DNA from: an uncultured Bacilli bacterium
GTDB taxonomy: Bacteria > Bacillota_I > Bacilli_A > RF39 > UBA660
Assembly: GCA_944359725.1 (NCBI GenBank)
Contig: CALVSY010000002.1
Location: 38,207 to 102,206, forward strand
Length of the DNA: 64,000 nucleotides
Reading direction: 5' to 3'
Shown: positions 1 to 8,939 of the stretch, one piece after another
Position numbering within the stretch: position 1 is the stretch's first letter
Layout of the letters: the number at the start of each line of letters is the position of its first letter
Program-made: the position numbers and the translations under genes
The notes under the pieces: model-generated
Databases searched by the model: none
What the model saw: only the letters and a program-made list of their open reading frames with translations
Told to the model about the DNA's origin: nothing

Positions 1-636
1 TTTATCATTTTTTACTTTTCTTATTATTCCAATTGCTCCCGTATTAACCGCGATTACTTCTTCTGCTCCTAATTTAATTGCTAAATTAATTGGCAAGTTA
101 TCATAATAACCTCCATCTATAAAAGAGTTTTTACCTATTTTATACATTTTAAATGCAGGAAAACAAGCACTTGATGCCATTAAGTAATCTTTTACCTCAT
201 CCTTTTTCAGTTTAGATTTTACAACGTACTTAGGTTTAAAAGAAGGAAAATAAACAGTTACTAATCCATAATCTACGTTTGATGAAAAAAACTTATCATC
301 ATCATACAAATCATCTACTATTTTCTTTAAACCAGTAAGTTCTCTTCCACCTTTAACAGCACCTTTAGCATACTTTTTAACGATTTCTTCTCTTCCTTTT
401 TTAGTGCTAAAGCGTCCGTTTATCTCTACGTCCATAACCTTACTATAATCCATAAAGTACCATAATTTAAGAGCTTTATCATAGTCTTTTTGAACCATTA
501 ATTCCCCTATTAAAGCGCCAACCGAAGTACCAGTTACTATATCATAATCAATGTCTAATCTTCTAAGCGCTTTCCAAACGCCTATTTCATATCCACCTTT
601 AGCACCACCGCCGGATAATACAACTGCTCTTTTCAT
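1..636 (-). CDS. Patatin-like phospholipase/acyl hydrolase, C-terminus cut by window edge
   Basis: Read from the minus strand, the open frame starts at ATG 636 after an AGAGG ribosome site and stays open to base 1, giving 212 residues of a longer protein. The N-terminus has the patatin glycine-rich oxyanion loop (SGGGAKGG), the nucleophile elbow GTSVG and, near residue 165, the DGG motif that carries the catalytic Asp (FIDGGYYDNLP). Serine and aspartate of the catalytic dyad are therefore both present. Family members hydrolyse acyl esters of phospholipids; the real substrate is unknown. No signal peptide is seen, so it is probably cytoplasmic. It is transcribed divergently from the tRNA gene. 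Confidence 0.9.
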   Translation of the reverse strand, partial: MKRAVVLSGGGAKGGYEIGVWKALRRLDIDYDIVTGTSVGALIGELMVQKDYDKALKLWYFMDYSKVMDVEINGRFSTKKGREEIVKKYAKGAVKGGRELTGLKKIVDDLYDDDKFFSSNVDYGLVTVYFPSFKPKYVVKSKLKKDEVKDYLMASSACFPAFKMYKIGKNSFIDGGYYDNLPINLAIKLGAEEVIAVNTGAIGIIRKVKNDK

Positions 637-668
637 ATTTATCTACCTCTTTAATAAAAATCATAATA

Positions 669-701
669 ATTATAACATATTATAAGAATTTATGTTATAA
701 T
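669..701. promoter_or_regulatory. Symmetrical divergent promoter (patatin / tRNA-Arg)
   Basis: A perfect 10-bp inverted repeat (ATTATAACAT and ATGTTATAAT, 13-bp spacer) places a TATAAT on each strand. The plus-strand -10 (696-701) is 8 bases before the tRNA. Each arm also offers ATAACA as a weak -35 for the opposite promoter at 18-bp spacing. The -10 boxes are clear; the -35 assignments are inference. Confidence 0.5.
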
Positions 702-709
702 TAACTTGT

Positions 710-786
710 GTCCTCGTAGCTCAGCTGGATAGAGCACTCGCCTCCTAAGCGAGGGGTCGCGCGTTCAAATCGCGCCGAGGACGCCA
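710..786 (+). tRNA. tRNA-Arg(CCU)
   Basis: 77-nt cloverleaf with acceptor GTCCTCG/CGAGGAC, D arm, anticodon stem CTCGC/GCGAG around loop CTCCTAA (anticodon CCT, reads AGG), T arm GCGCG-TTCAAAT-CGCGC and an encoded CCA end. It is far more GC-rich than its surroundings, as expected for a stable RNA. Confidence 0.97.
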
Positions 787-811
787 TTTTTTTATAAAAT
801 AAGGTGATACT

Positions 812-916
812 ATGAAAAATAATAATAGAATAAAAAACTATAAATACTTTATCATTGGTATTATTCTTATTGTTATAGCAATTATCATAAACATACTAGA
901 AAAAATATTAGGATAA
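812..916 (+). CDS. Small single-pass membrane protein (34 aa)
   Basis: An AAGGTG ribosome site lies 6 bases before ATG 812. The peptide has a basic, Asn-rich N-terminus (MKNNNRIKNYKY) followed by one strongly hydrophobic helix and a short LEKILG tail. It begins 26 bases after the tRNA and may be co-transcribed with it. A hairpin terminator follows at once. No family is recognised; a short hydrophobic peptide like this could be a membrane toxin or an accessory subunit. Confidence 0.6.
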   Translation: MKNNNRIKNYKYFIIGIILIVIAIIINILEKILG

Positions 917-920
917 AATA

Positions 921-955
921 AAAATACATAAGTTAACTCCTTATGTATTTTTTCT
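921..955. terminator. Bidirectional terminator
   Basis: 12-bp stem (921-932 with 940-951), 7-nt loop, followed by T residues on the plus strand and preceded by A residues; it serves the small ORF (plus) and the HD gene (minus), which converge here. Confidence 0.8.
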
Positions 956-1454
956 ATCTTATAAAATTAATTAAGAAAAGCATCCAAACACCTATTTGTG
1001 CTCTTGCCTGGCCTGCACCTTCGAACATTGCTACTAACTTATCAGATAAAGTAACAATCCATGCTTCTTTATACTTTGGAGCAACGTTAGATATTGGAAA
1101 CATATGAGATTCTATTATGTTTTGTTCTTTTTCATTTACACCAAAATACTTAATAGCATTTTCCTTAGCCATTTTAGGATGTTCTATTAGCATTTTAGTT
1201 GATGATGCGATGTTTTTATCATCCCTTACTAAGAAAAAGTCATGAAGTGCACCTGCTCTTATGGTACTTTCAGTATCAAAACCAAACATTTTAGATAATT
1301 TATAAGCAATGTAAGCAACTCTTACAGAATGATTATATCTAGTATTACCATGGTGAACAATAGATTTTGTTTTTAAAAACTCTTTATGCTCTAAAATTGG
1401 CTTTGCAATACTCATAAACTCTTTATCTTTATATATCTTACCCATTAAACTCAA
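954..1454 (-). CDS. HD-domain phosphohydrolase
   Basis: HD superfamily metal-dependent phosphohydrolase of about 165 residues. His in YNHSVRVA, the paired HD in GALHDFF and the distal Asp in LSDKLVA give the H...HD...D metal-ligand set. Substrate unknown; small HD proteins of this type often act on nucleotides or are broadly annotated as hydrolases. The best start is TTG at 1454, 9 bases after AAGAGG. The frame is open to a TTG at 1463, which sits too close to that site, and an ATG at 1445 is 18 bases away. It shares its terminator with the converging small ORF. Confidence 0.85.
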   Translation of the reverse strand: MSLMGKIYKDKEFMSIAKPILEHKEFLKTKSIVHHGNTRYNHSVRVAYIAYKLSKMFGFDTESTIRAGALHDFFLVRDDKNIASSTKMLIEHPKMAKENAIKYFGVNEKEQNIIESHMFPISNVAPKYKEAWIVTLSDKLVAMFEGAGQARAQIGVWMLFLINFIR

Positions 1455-1591
1455 TGTAATCAACCTCTTTTATCGATAATATTATATTCTAAAAATTAAA
1501 AATAAATCAATTAATTAACATATTTTTTATACTGACTTATTAAGGATAACACAATTTTAACTAAAAGTAAATATATATACGTTTGAAGTGT

Positions 1592-1620
1592 AAAAAAAAT
1601 CAAAGCCTAGGCCTTGATTT
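1592..1620 (-). terminator. Rho-independent terminator of 1630-2139
   Basis: Stem AAATCAAAGCC/GGCCTTGATTT with one mismatch, followed on the minus strand by eight T. Confidence 0.85.
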
Positions 1621-1629
1621 TAAAGTTTA

Positions 1630-2139
1630 CTATCGTAAATGATATACCTCATCATACGTTACATCATCTCCATCAAAATACATGTAAATGCTTTTATATA
1701 AATCTTTGTCATCTAAATCACTATATTTTAAAGTATTTATCTGTTTTTCTGGAAGAGATGTATCTTTGCTAGCTACTTTTATGCTAACTCCATCTTCTGA
1801 ATAATAAACTACGTTATTATCTAAGACGATGTTATTTATTCTATTTTCCTCTAAGTATTTTCTTAAATCAGAACCATTTGCTACTTTTTTAGTTTGTACT
1901 TGCATTTCATCATAATTTCCCATATACATACCGGTTTTATGATTTGCAACGCAATCTTCTATTGCTTCATGCTCAGTTTGATTAAATTCACTATTTAGTA
2001 TTTTTTGATCTTCTGGTGTGTTTTTAATCAACTCTTTTGCAGTAACCGTAAGAGTTCCTACAGCGGTTACTACTAATGCTGAAGTTATTAACAATGGTCT
2101 TTGTAAATGATTCCATTTGTATCTTTCACCCTTATACAT
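1630..2139 (-). CDS. Hypothetical membrane-anchored protein
   Basis: 169 residues with a basic N-terminus, one membrane segment near residues 15-34, then a hydrophilic domain predicted outside the cell. ATG 2139 follows an AGAGGG site. No known motif is seen. It lies downstream of topA but is separated from it by topA's own terminator and has its own terminator, so it is probably a single transcription unit. Function not recognised. Confidence 0.7.
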   Translation of the reverse strand: MYKGERYKWNHLQRPLLITSALVVTAVGTLTVTAKELIKNTPEDQKILNSEFNQTEHEAIEDCVANHKTGMYMGNYDEMQVQTKKVANGSDLRKYLEENRINNIVLDNNVVYYSEDGVSIKVASKDTSLPEKQINTLKYSDLDDKDLYKSIYMYFDGDDVTYDEVYHLR

Positions 2140-2170
2140 ATTATCCCTCTTTCTTGGCTTAGTATATTAA

Positions 2171-2199
2171 CAAAAAAGAGTAATTTTGTCAAATTACTC
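2171..2199 (-). terminator. topA terminator
   Basis: Stem GAGTAATTT/AAATTACTC with loop TGTC and six T after it on the minus strand. The core is nearly identical to the polC terminator at 22685-22716. Confidence 0.9.
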
Positions 2200-2215
2200 C
2201 CTTTATTTTAAAGTT

Positions 2216-4240
2216 TTATTTCTTATAATCACAAGAAGAACATTTAACGTTCCCATCTTTATCCGTTACAAGAAGGCTATGGCACTCTGGACATAACTCT
2301 CCAGTAGGTTTATCCCATACAGCTACTTTACATTTTGGAAAGTTACCACATCCGTAAAAAACTTTTCCTTTTTTAGTTTTTCTTTCGACTATTTTACCAC
2401 CGCATTTAGGGCAATCACACACTTCTATTACCGGAGGTTTCTCCTTTGGCTTTATGTATTTACATTCCGGATATCCTGAACATGCTTCAAACTTACCGTA
2501 TCTTCCGTTTTTAATAACCATTGGTCTTCCACAATTAGGACATACCTCACCGGTTGATTCGTCTTCTTTTTTCTCCATTTTAGAAAATGCGTTTTCCACT
2601 TCCGGTTCAAAGTCTTTATAAAAGTTTTCTAATAATTTATACCAAACTTTTTTACCTTCGGCAATTTTATCTAAATCCTCTTCCATCTTAGCGGTGTATT
2701 TAACGTTTATTAAATCACTAAAAAATTCCTGAAGTTTATCGTTAGTTTCAATACCAATTTCAGTTGGATTAAGCTTTTTTTCTATTATTTTAACGTATCC
2801 TCTTTGGGTTAACGTAGTAATGGTTGATGCGTATGTAGAAGGCCTTCCTATTCCTAAGTCTTCCATTGCTTTAATTAACTTAGCTTCGGTATACCTTGCC
2901 GGTGGCTTAGTAAAGTGTTGTTCTTTATTTATTTCGTTTGCCGTTAAAACGTCACCTGTTTTATATTCAGGTATTATCTTATCTTCTTTAGTTTCAAATT
3001 TTGCATAAACTTTTAAATAACCATCAAACACTAATACCTGACCAGTAGCTTTAAATATAGTGTTGTTATTTTCTAAAGATAAAGTGGACTGATTAACCTT
3101 TGCATCATTCATAAGTGATGCAAGCGCTCTATAATAAATCATTTCGTATAACTTATATTCATCTTTAGATAAGTATTCTTTTACACTTTCTGGAGTTCTA
3201 TTTATACTTGATGGACGAATTGCTTCGTGAGCGTCCTGTACGTTTTCTTTTTTCTTCGTTTTCTTAACGTAACCAACGTACTCTTTTCCATAATTTTCAT
3301 TTATGTATGCATAAGCACTTTTTATAAATTCATCAGATAACCTTACCGAATCCGTTCTCATGTACGTAATTAAACCTACCGTATCATCTTTAATATCAAT
3401 ACCCTCATATAGTTTTTGCGCTATCTGCATTGTTTTTTTAGCACTAAAACCAAGTTTAGTTGATGCTTCTTGCTGCATGGTTGATGTTATAAAAGGATAT
3501 TTTGATGCTTTTTTCTTTAGCTTTTTCTCAAAGTTTACAACCTTAAAATCCTTACTTAAAGAGTTTAGTACTTTATCGGTTTCCTCTTCCGTTTTTAAAT
3601 CAGCTTTTTTACCGTCAATGGTGTCTAAATCTGCTTCTAAATCATCAAATAACGCACTAATAGTCCAATACTCTTCCTCTTTAAAGTTCTCTATTTCTCT
3701 TTCACGATCAACGATTAATTTTAAAGCAACTGATTGAACACGACCCGCTGATTTACCACCGGTTTTAGACTGCATTAACTTACTTAATCTAAAACCAATT
3801 ATTCTATCTAATATTCTTCTTGTTTCCTGACTATGCACTAAATCATCATCTATTTTTCTTGGATGATTAAAAGCGTCTTTTACAACGTCTTTAGTAATTT
3901 CATTAAACACGACTCTATCATAATCATCATCAGAAAGATCAAGAGCATCTTTTAAATGCCATGATATTGCTTCTCCTTCACGGTCCGGGTCAGTTGCAAG
4001 ATATACTTTTTTAGATGCTTTTGCATCTTTTTTAAGTGATGTAATATCCTTTTTCTTACCCTTTATAGCAACATAATTAGGCTCAAAATGGTTTTCTATA
4101 TCAACTCCCAAACCAAACTTACCAGAAGTTGCTAAGTCCCTTATATGACCTTTACTAGATACTACTTTATAATCACTACCTAAATATTTTTCAATTGCTT
4201 TAGTTTTAGTTGGAGATTCCACTATGACTAAGTTCTTCAT
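2216..4240 (-). CDS. topA: DNA topoisomerase I
   Basis: Type IA topoisomerase that relaxes negative supercoils by single-strand passage. The N-terminal Toprim domain shows IVESPTKTK (catalytic Glu) and DTDPDREGEA; the active-site Tyr is in LITYMRTDS near residue 295. Three C-terminal four-Cys zinc ribbons follow (CPNCGRP..., CPKCGGK..., CPECHSL...CSSC), ending at residue 674, a normal length for Bacillota. ATG 4240 lies 11 bases after AGGAGG; a TTG one codon earlier is possible. It follows rnhB by 15 bases, as in Bacillus, and ends in a strong terminator. Confidence 0.98.
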   Translation of the reverse strand: MKNLVIVESPTKTKAIEKYLGSDYKVVSSKGHIRDLATSGKFGLGVDIENHFEPNYVAIKGKKKDITSLKKDAKASKKVYLATDPDREGEAISWHLKDALDLSDDDYDRVVFNEITKDVVKDAFNHPRKIDDDLVHSQETRRILDRIIGFRLSKLMQSKTGGKSAGRVQSVALKLIVDREREIENFKEEEYWTISALFDDLEADLDTIDGKKADLKTEEETDKVLNSLSKDFKVVNFEKKLKKKASKYPFITSTMQQEASTKLGFSAKKTMQIAQKLYEGIDIKDDTVGLITYMRTDSVRLSDEFIKSAYAYINENYGKEYVGYVKKTKKKENVQDAHEAIRPSSINRTPESVKEYLSKDEYKLYEMIYYRALASLMNDAKVNQSTLSLENNNTIFKATGQVLVFDGYLKVYAKFETKEDKIIPEYKTGDVLTANEINKEQHFTKPPARYTEAKLIKAMEDLGIGRPSTYASTITTLTQRGYVKIIEKKLNPTEIGIETNDKLQEFFSDLINVKYTAKMEEDLDKIAEGKKVWYKLLENFYKDFEPEVENAFSKMEKKEDESTGEVCPNCGRPMVIKNGRYGKFEACSGYPECKYIKPKEKPPVIEVCDCPKCGGKIVERKTKKGKVFYGCGNFPKCKVAVWDKPTGELCPECHSLLVTDKDGNVKCSSCDYKK

Positions 4241-4255
4241 CAATTATAATGCCTC

Positions 4256-4876
4256 CTATTTATTATGTTCATCAATATATTTCTTTACAGGACCATATGT
4301 ATGCCTATATCCGTCAATTATACCATATTTATTTAAAAGTTCAATGTGTTTTTTTGTCGGATATCCTTTATGTTTACAAAATTCGTACTCTGGATGCTTT
4401 TTGTCTTCTTCATACATGATATGATCACGAGTTACTTTTGCAATAACGGAAGCTGCTGCAATCGTAATTGATTTAGCATCACCTTTTATAATAGCCTCAT
4501 GAGGTAAAGTAGTAAACCCATCAAGCGGCATTGCATCAGTTATAATAAAATCAGGCTTTACACTTAATTTACTTACCGCATCAAGCATTCCCTTTCTTGA
4601 TGCTTCATATATGTTTATTTCATCTATTTCTTTAGGAGATATAATAGATATACCAACGGACAAAGCATTTTCCATAATTATAGGAAAATACTCTTCTCTT
4701 TTTTTCTCGGTTAACTTTTTAGAATCATTTAATCCTTCTAATTTAAAATCATGAGGAAGAATAACGGATGCACAAACTACCGGTCCAAATAAAGGACCAC
4801 GGCCTGCTTCATCACAGCCCGCTACGTTTTTAAATCCTTTATTCCATAAATCCTTTTCGTATTTATATAGATCCAT
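4256..4876 (-). CDS. rnhB: Ribonuclease HII
   Basis: Removes ribonucleotides from RNA/DNA hybrids using two metal ions. The hallmark GCDEAGRGPLFGPV near residue 20 supplies the DE pair, NDSKKL lies near residue 50, and a further Asp is in DAMPLDG. 206 residues is slightly short but complete. Its ATG lies 14 bases inside the end of the upstream unknown gene, so translation is probably coupled. A second RNase H, rnhC, is at 62.7 kb. Confidence 0.97.
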   Translation of the reverse strand: MDLYKYEKDLWNKGFKNVAGCDEAGRGPLFGPVVCASVILPHDFKLEGLNDSKKLTEKKREEYFPIIMENALSVGISIISPKEIDEINIYEASRKGMLDAVSKLSVKPDFIITDAMPLDGFTTLPHEAIIKGDAKSITIAAASVIAKVTRDHIMYEEDKKHPEYEFCKHKGYPTKKHIELLNKYGIIDGYRHTYGPVKKYIDEHNK

Positions 4877-5486
4877 ATCCTTGATCCTCTTTATCTTTTT
4901 TCAGTTCTTTTTCTTTTTTTAGACATCTTAAATACCATAACGTTGAGGAATATTCTAGTAATTGTTCTAGATATTTTTGTTTTTCCTCAATTGTCTGTCC
5001 TTTACCATATATATAAATAAGATTTTCAAAAGTCGGATAAAACGTCTTTCCGTTTTCTTTAATAGGACCTCTATAATCATTTTGAAATTCCTCTTCCCCC
5101 ATAGTAAGTGCACGGTATGATATAGGTGATTTATTATAGTTAATGCCAGAATTTAAATATTCATTTCTTAAGTATACTTTTAATGGATTATTATAATTAA
5201 TACCATTTTTTTTATCAACAGCATCATATAACACACCAGTTCTTGACCAAGTATAAGCAGCTTTTATAATTTCAAAATCTGTTTTTTTAAATAACAATAT
5301 GTTATTAGAAATTAATTGATTAATTTCTAATTCATTTAAATCAGCATAACCAAATATCTTATATGTTGATTCTAATTTTTTTATTATTTTCTCATCATCT
5401 TTATTTAAAAATCGTTTTTGAAATCTTATTATTTGATCAACATCAAAATTTTTGCTTTCTAAATATTCTATTAAACTTAATTCCAT
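4863..5486 (-). CDS. Hypothetical protein between rbgA and rnhB
   Basis: 207 residues, mostly helical and rich in Lys, Asn and Tyr, without membrane segment or known motif. ATG 5486 follows GAGGTAAAG. It starts directly after rbgA's stop and overlaps rnhB by 14 bases, so it is part of the rbgA-rnhB-topA operon. Function not recognised. Confidence 0.75.
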   Translation of the reverse strand: MELSLIEYLESKNFDVDQIIRFQKRFLNKDDEKIIKKLESTYKIFGYADLNELEINQLISNNILLFKKTDFEIIKAAYTWSRTGVLYDAVDKKNGINYNNPLKVYLRNEYLNSGINYNKSPISYRALTMGEEEFQNDYRGPIKENGKTFYPTFENLIYIYGKGQTIEEKQKYLEQLLEYSSTLWYLRCLKKEKELKKDKEDQGYGSI

Positions 5487-6356
5487 TTACTTTACCTCAT
5501 CAAACGTTACTTTTCCTAAACGCCCTTCCTTCAAATCATTTATTATTAAGCTAGACACTTTGTCATAATCAACTTCGCCACCAGATATTAAGCATCCACG
5601 CTTCTTACCTATTATATCATAAGTTGGAATAACATCGTCAATATCAAACTCATCTATTCCATACCTTTCTTTTAAATTATCTTTATATTTTTTATGCATA
5701 GTATCTAAAATGTAACACGCAACCTTACCCTTAGGCAATATTTCTTCTTTAATAGCAGAAAAACTTGCTAAGTTATAAGATTCTTCTTCATTTTCAAGTT
5801 TAGGCCAAAGTATTCCTGGTGAATCAAGTAAGTCAACGTTATTATTTATTTTTATCCAAGAAAGTGACTTTGTAACACCAGGCTTATTTCCTGTTACAGC
5901 AGCTTTTTTACCTACCAATCGATTAATAAGCGTAGATTTACCTACGTTTGGTATGCCGATAATTAAAGCCCTGTAACGGCGTTTATTAAGTCCTTTAGCT
6001 TCTCTTTTTTCATCAATGTCTTTTAATAACAAATTAGTAACATCAAGTATTTTACTTACTCCTTTATTATTTATTAGATCCACTAAAACTACTTTGTAAC
6101 CTTTATTCTCATAATAACGGGACCATAAATTAGTTTTAGATAAATCACATAAATCAGACTTGGTCATAATAAGAATTCTTGGTTTTCTATTGATTAAACT
6201 TTCTATATCTTTATCTTTTATTTTAGAAGATAACGGAATTCTTGCATCTATTGCCTCATATATAATATCTACTTTATCTATGTTTTCTTTAATCAATCGT
6301 TTGGTTTTAGCCATGTGGCCTGGATACCATTGAATTGGATTATTATTCATTTTCAT
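5487..6356 (-). CDS. rbgA: Ribosome biogenesis GTPase RbgA (YlqF)
   Basis: Circularly permuted GTPase for late assembly of the 50S subunit. The motif order is G4 (TKSD), then G1 (GIPNVGKST), then G3 (DSPGIL), diagnostic of the YlqF/RbgA group. The N-terminal WYPGHMAK is also typical. 289 residues fits the family. GAGGA precedes ATG 6356; GTG 6359 and ATG 6350 are alternatives. In Bacillus the gene sits in the same neighbourhood with rplS upstream and rnhB downstream. Confidence 0.97.
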   Translation of the reverse strand: MKMNNNPIQWYPGHMAKTKRLIKENIDKVDIIYEAIDARIPLSSKIKDKDIESLINRKPRILIMTKSDLCDLSKTNLWSRYYENKGYKVVLVDLINNKGVSKILDVTNLLLKDIDEKREAKGLNKRRYRALIIGIPNVGKSTLINRLVGKKAAVTGNKPGVTKSLSWIKINNNVDLLDSPGILWPKLENEEESYNLASFSAIKEEILPKGKVACYILDTMHKKYKDNLKERYGIDEFDIDDVIPTYDIIGKKRGCLISGGEVDYDKVSSLIINDLKEGRLGKVTFDEVK

Positions 6357-6402
6357 CACTTCCTCATAAATCTATTATATTATATCATGTTTTTACCCAA
6401 AG

Positions 6403-6424
6403 AAAAAAGTAGATACAAATCTAC
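6403..6424 (-). terminator. Terminator of the alpha/beta hydrolase gene
   Basis: GTAGAT/ATCTAC stem, ACAA loop, six T on the minus strand. Confidence 0.75.
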
Positions 6425-6439
6425 TCTATAAATTGTAAT

Positions 6440-7180
6440 TTAACGAACTAATCTCTTTACTCTTTCAGCATAATCATTTGCATGATTTATGCTAATATCT
6501 CCGTGATAATATCCTTGCAATACTTCAAGTTCACTGTTTGGTATTAAATTAACAATTTTAGTTGCTGATTTTTTCATAATAGGTCTTTCTTTACTTCCAA
6601 CTAATACGAGAGCCCTTGCTTTAGTCTGCGACAAAGTATCTTTTGCTTCATAATTAGAATTTGACTTCATAAAAGCAATTAAATTATCTTTTGTAATTTT
6701 ACAAGTATCTTCATAATATAGATCAAACAAACTGTTTTTAAGTTTCAAACTTTTAAATTGTAACTTTGAAAACCACTTTTTACTTATTAAACAATATGAT
6801 AAATTAAATATTGGCTCTATCATTCTATAGGTAAAGTTCATTGGAATCACCAAAGCACTTTCAATAATAGCATATTCACATATATTAGGATTTTTAGATA
6901 ATATTTCTAATAAAATTTGTCCCCCTAATGATAATCCTCCAATTAGTTTTACTTTTCCATTATAATTTTCATTTATAAAACTTATTATTTCTAGAGCATT
7001 GCTTTCAATAGAAGTAAAATTTGTATCACTTCCCGAATGTCCATCTAATATAGGAATAATTATGTGAAATTCATTTTCAAGCAATTCTATTTCATCTATA
7101 TAATTCCACCAAGAAAGACCTCCACCGTGTAATAAAACTATAGTATCATTATTCTTTGATCCATATTCTTTATATTCCAT
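6440..7180 (-). CDS. Alpha/beta hydrolase
   Basis: 246 residues of alpha/beta hydrolase fold: oxyanion HGGG near residue 18, nucleophile elbow GGLSLGG near residue 84, and a C-terminal His in QGYYHGDIS. The catalytic acid is not certain: at the usual strand (LVLVGSKERP) a Glu rather than an Asp is present. Resembles small esterases and lyases of the MhpC type; substrate unknown. GAGGTG precedes ATG 7180. It lies 17 bases after the RhuM gene and may be co-transcribed. Confidence 0.85.
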   Translation of the reverse strand: MEYKEYGSKNNDTIVLLHGGGLSWWNYIDEIELLENEFHIIIPILDGHSGSDTNFTSIESNALEIISFINENYNGKVKLIGGLSLGGQILLEILSKNPNICEYAIIESALVIPMNFTYRMIEPIFNLSYCLISKKWFSKLQFKSLKLKNSLFDLYYEDTCKITKDNLIAFMKSNSNYEAKDTLSQTKARALVLVGSKERPIMKKSATKIVNLIPNSELEVLQGYYHGDISINHANDYAERVKRLVR

Positions 7181-7197
7181 CTTACACCTCTAAATTA

Positions 7198-8199
7198 CTA
7201 TTTATCTATTTCTTCTAATAATAAATCAAAATCTGATTTATATAATTTATCTTGTTTAACTTTAAACTTATCATATTCTCTGTATGCTAATTCTTGTGCG
7301 ACCTTAGCAGATATTTTCCCAGCATTATGAAGAATTTCTTTTCCATTAAATTGTAAGAATACATTTAACTTTTCTATCCAATCTTTCATAGTCATTGCAT
7401 TATGATTTTCAGCTTGTAATTCAGCATAATCTAAATACATAGTGACAATCCTATTTAAATCTTTTAATTCCTTTTCGTTTAAATAGTTTTTTGCAATATC
7501 AACATCATACCTATAAATTGGACCATCAGGTGAATTTTTCCAATTTGTAAGTCCCATATGTTCTTTTTCAGCATCTACCCTATTATATATAATTTCTGCA
7601 GCTGTTTGACCAGTAATTGCATAATGCAACTTATTCTGAACTGTTTTAAAAAATTCTTTTGTAATTTCCGAATCTTTGTCATAATCGATGCTACATAAAG
7701 AATATATATCAGTGATTTTTTGATAAAATCTTCTTTCACTAGAACGAATATTTCTAATACGTTCTAACATTTCATCAAAATAATCTTCACCGAATATATA
7801 ATTTGGATTTTTTAATCTTTCATCATCCATAGCAAAACCTTTAATCATATACTCTTTTAAAACTTTTGTAGCCCAAATTCTAAAATTTGTTGCCTTCTTT
7901 GAATTAACACGATACCCAACAGCAATAATCATATCCAAATTATATATCTTTACAGGTTTTTTAGAATTATCAACGTCGGTTTTTCCGACGGTGTTATTTT
8001 CGTTAAGTTCACCACTATTTAATATATTATTGATGTGTTCAGTTATTGTACTTCTTCCCACACCAAATAATTCGGCGATTAAATTTTGAGTTAGCCATAT
8101 ATCATTATTTATTAACATTACACTAACTTTAACATCATTGTTTGAATCTCTATATATTAAAAAATCATGATTTGTTATTTGTAAATCTTTTTCAGCCAT
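7198..8199 (-). CDS. RhuM family protein
   Basis: 333 residues. The N-terminal half holds the RhuM domain (WLTQNLIAELFGVGRSTITEHINNI, an HTH-like segment, then MIIAVGYRVNS and FRIWATKVLKEYM). The C-terminal half has HYAITGQTAAEIIYNRVDAEK and MTMKDWIEKLNVFL, also typical. Known members occur in pathogenicity islands and beside restriction or toxin-antitoxin genes; biochemical function is not settled. The strong AAGGAG site before ATG 8199 and a good promoter mark it as an active gene. Confidence 0.9.
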   Translation of the reverse strand: MAEKDLQITNHDFLIYRDSNNDVKVSVMLINNDIWLTQNLIAELFGVGRSTITEHINNILNSGELNENNTVGKTDVDNSKKPVKIYNLDMIIAVGYRVNSKKATNFRIWATKVLKEYMIKGFAMDDERLKNPNYIFGEDYFDEMLERIRNIRSSERRFYQKITDIYSLCSIDYDKDSEITKEFFKTVQNKLHYAITGQTAAEIIYNRVDAEKEHMGLTNWKNSPDGPIYRYDVDIAKNYLNEKELKDLNRIVTMYLDYAELQAENHNAMTMKDWIEKLNVFLQFNGKEILHNAGKISAKVAQELAYREYDKFKVKQDKLYKSDFDLLLEEIDK

Positions 8200-8223
8200 T
8201 TATTATTCTCCTTTCTCGTCAAA

Positions 8224-8252
8224 ATATTATGGGGTTAACCTTGTGGTATCAA
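8224..8252 (-). promoter_or_regulatory. Promoter of the RhuM gene
   Basis: TTGATA, 17-bp spacer, TAATAT on the minus strand, ending about 25 bases before the ATG. Confidence 0.75.
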
Positions 8253-8352
8253 CTAAAAACAAATACCTAATTTTTAGCTATTTTTGATTGCTTTTTATTA
8301 TTTTTTACCTTTTTTTGAAAAAATGCGTAAAACCTATATGCTCGCAAGCCCT

Positions 8353-8442
8353 TTATTTATAAGGATTTCTTGGAGAGGTTAAATAAATTGGTATCAAGCA
8401 GTTGATAACGTTTTTATTAACTCCTTTATTTTCACTTGACAT
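8353..8442 (-). CDS. Small ORF upstream of RhuM gene (29 aa)
   Basis: ATG 8442 follows GAGGAAG at 8 bases and a TATAAT lies about 30 bases upstream (8474-8479). The peptide ends TSPRNPYK. It could be a leader peptide or the remnant of a longer gene. Just after its stop there is an unusually GC-rich block (8335-8352) with no clear function. Only the ribosome site and -10 support it. Confidence 0.4.
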   Translation of the reverse strand: MSSENKGVNKNVINCLIPIYLTSPRNPYK

Positions 8443-8824
8443 AGTTATCACTTCCTCGTTTTAAATCTATCTTATTATAACATAAATTTATAGTAAAAGA
8501 AAAAGTAGAAATAATTCTACTTATAAAATGTAATTTGTTATTTTACCTTATTTTAAACTAATGATTCCAATTTTTTCTTATATAAGTTAATAATTCATAG
8601 TTTGATGAATAAATAGAAATTTCAATCCTTTCTTTTTAACAATACATTGTATATTTTTATCCGCCTAAGAATAGATGTATCATTTCAATTTCATATAAAT
8701 TTTCATAACACCTGTCAAAACTTTTTTACGCTTTTATTAAACATTTCATTTCTTGTTATTTCAGAAATGTTGTGATTTTGTTTCATTTTCATAGCCAATT
8801 TTTAAACATATATATAATTATCAA
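8443..8824 (-). other. Degraded sequence, probable acetyltransferase remnant
   Basis: No intact gene. A GTAGAA/TTCTAC hairpin with T-run (about 8500-8522, minus strand) looks like an orphan terminator. Just upstream of it the minus strand encodes a fragment (ISIYSSNYELL...) like the C-terminal end of GNAT acetyltransferases, interrupted by stops. The rest is featureless AT-rich DNA. Confidence 0.35.
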
Positions 8825-8929
8825 CTAGACAAAAAACATAATAAATATAGCTGAAATTATTACAAATATTATTAAAATAGTTTTTATAATCATATTCTTG
8901 TTTTTTATATTTTCTCTGATAATTACCAT
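8825..8929 (-). CDS. Small hydrophobic peptide (34 aa)
   Basis: ATG 8929 starts 11 bases after the stop of the upstream gene at 8940. The peptide has a charged N-terminal third (MVIIRENIKNKN) and one hydrophobic helix to the end. There is no clear ribosome site, so translation would depend on coupling. Function unknown. Confidence 0.35.
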   Translation of the reverse strand: MVIIRENIKNKNMIIKTILIIFVIISAIFIMFFV

Positions 8930-8939
8930 TATTTATAAA

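Noticed and set aside
3360..3737. 125-codon plus-strand ORF opposite topA
   Set aside because: Lies fully inside topA, no start signals.
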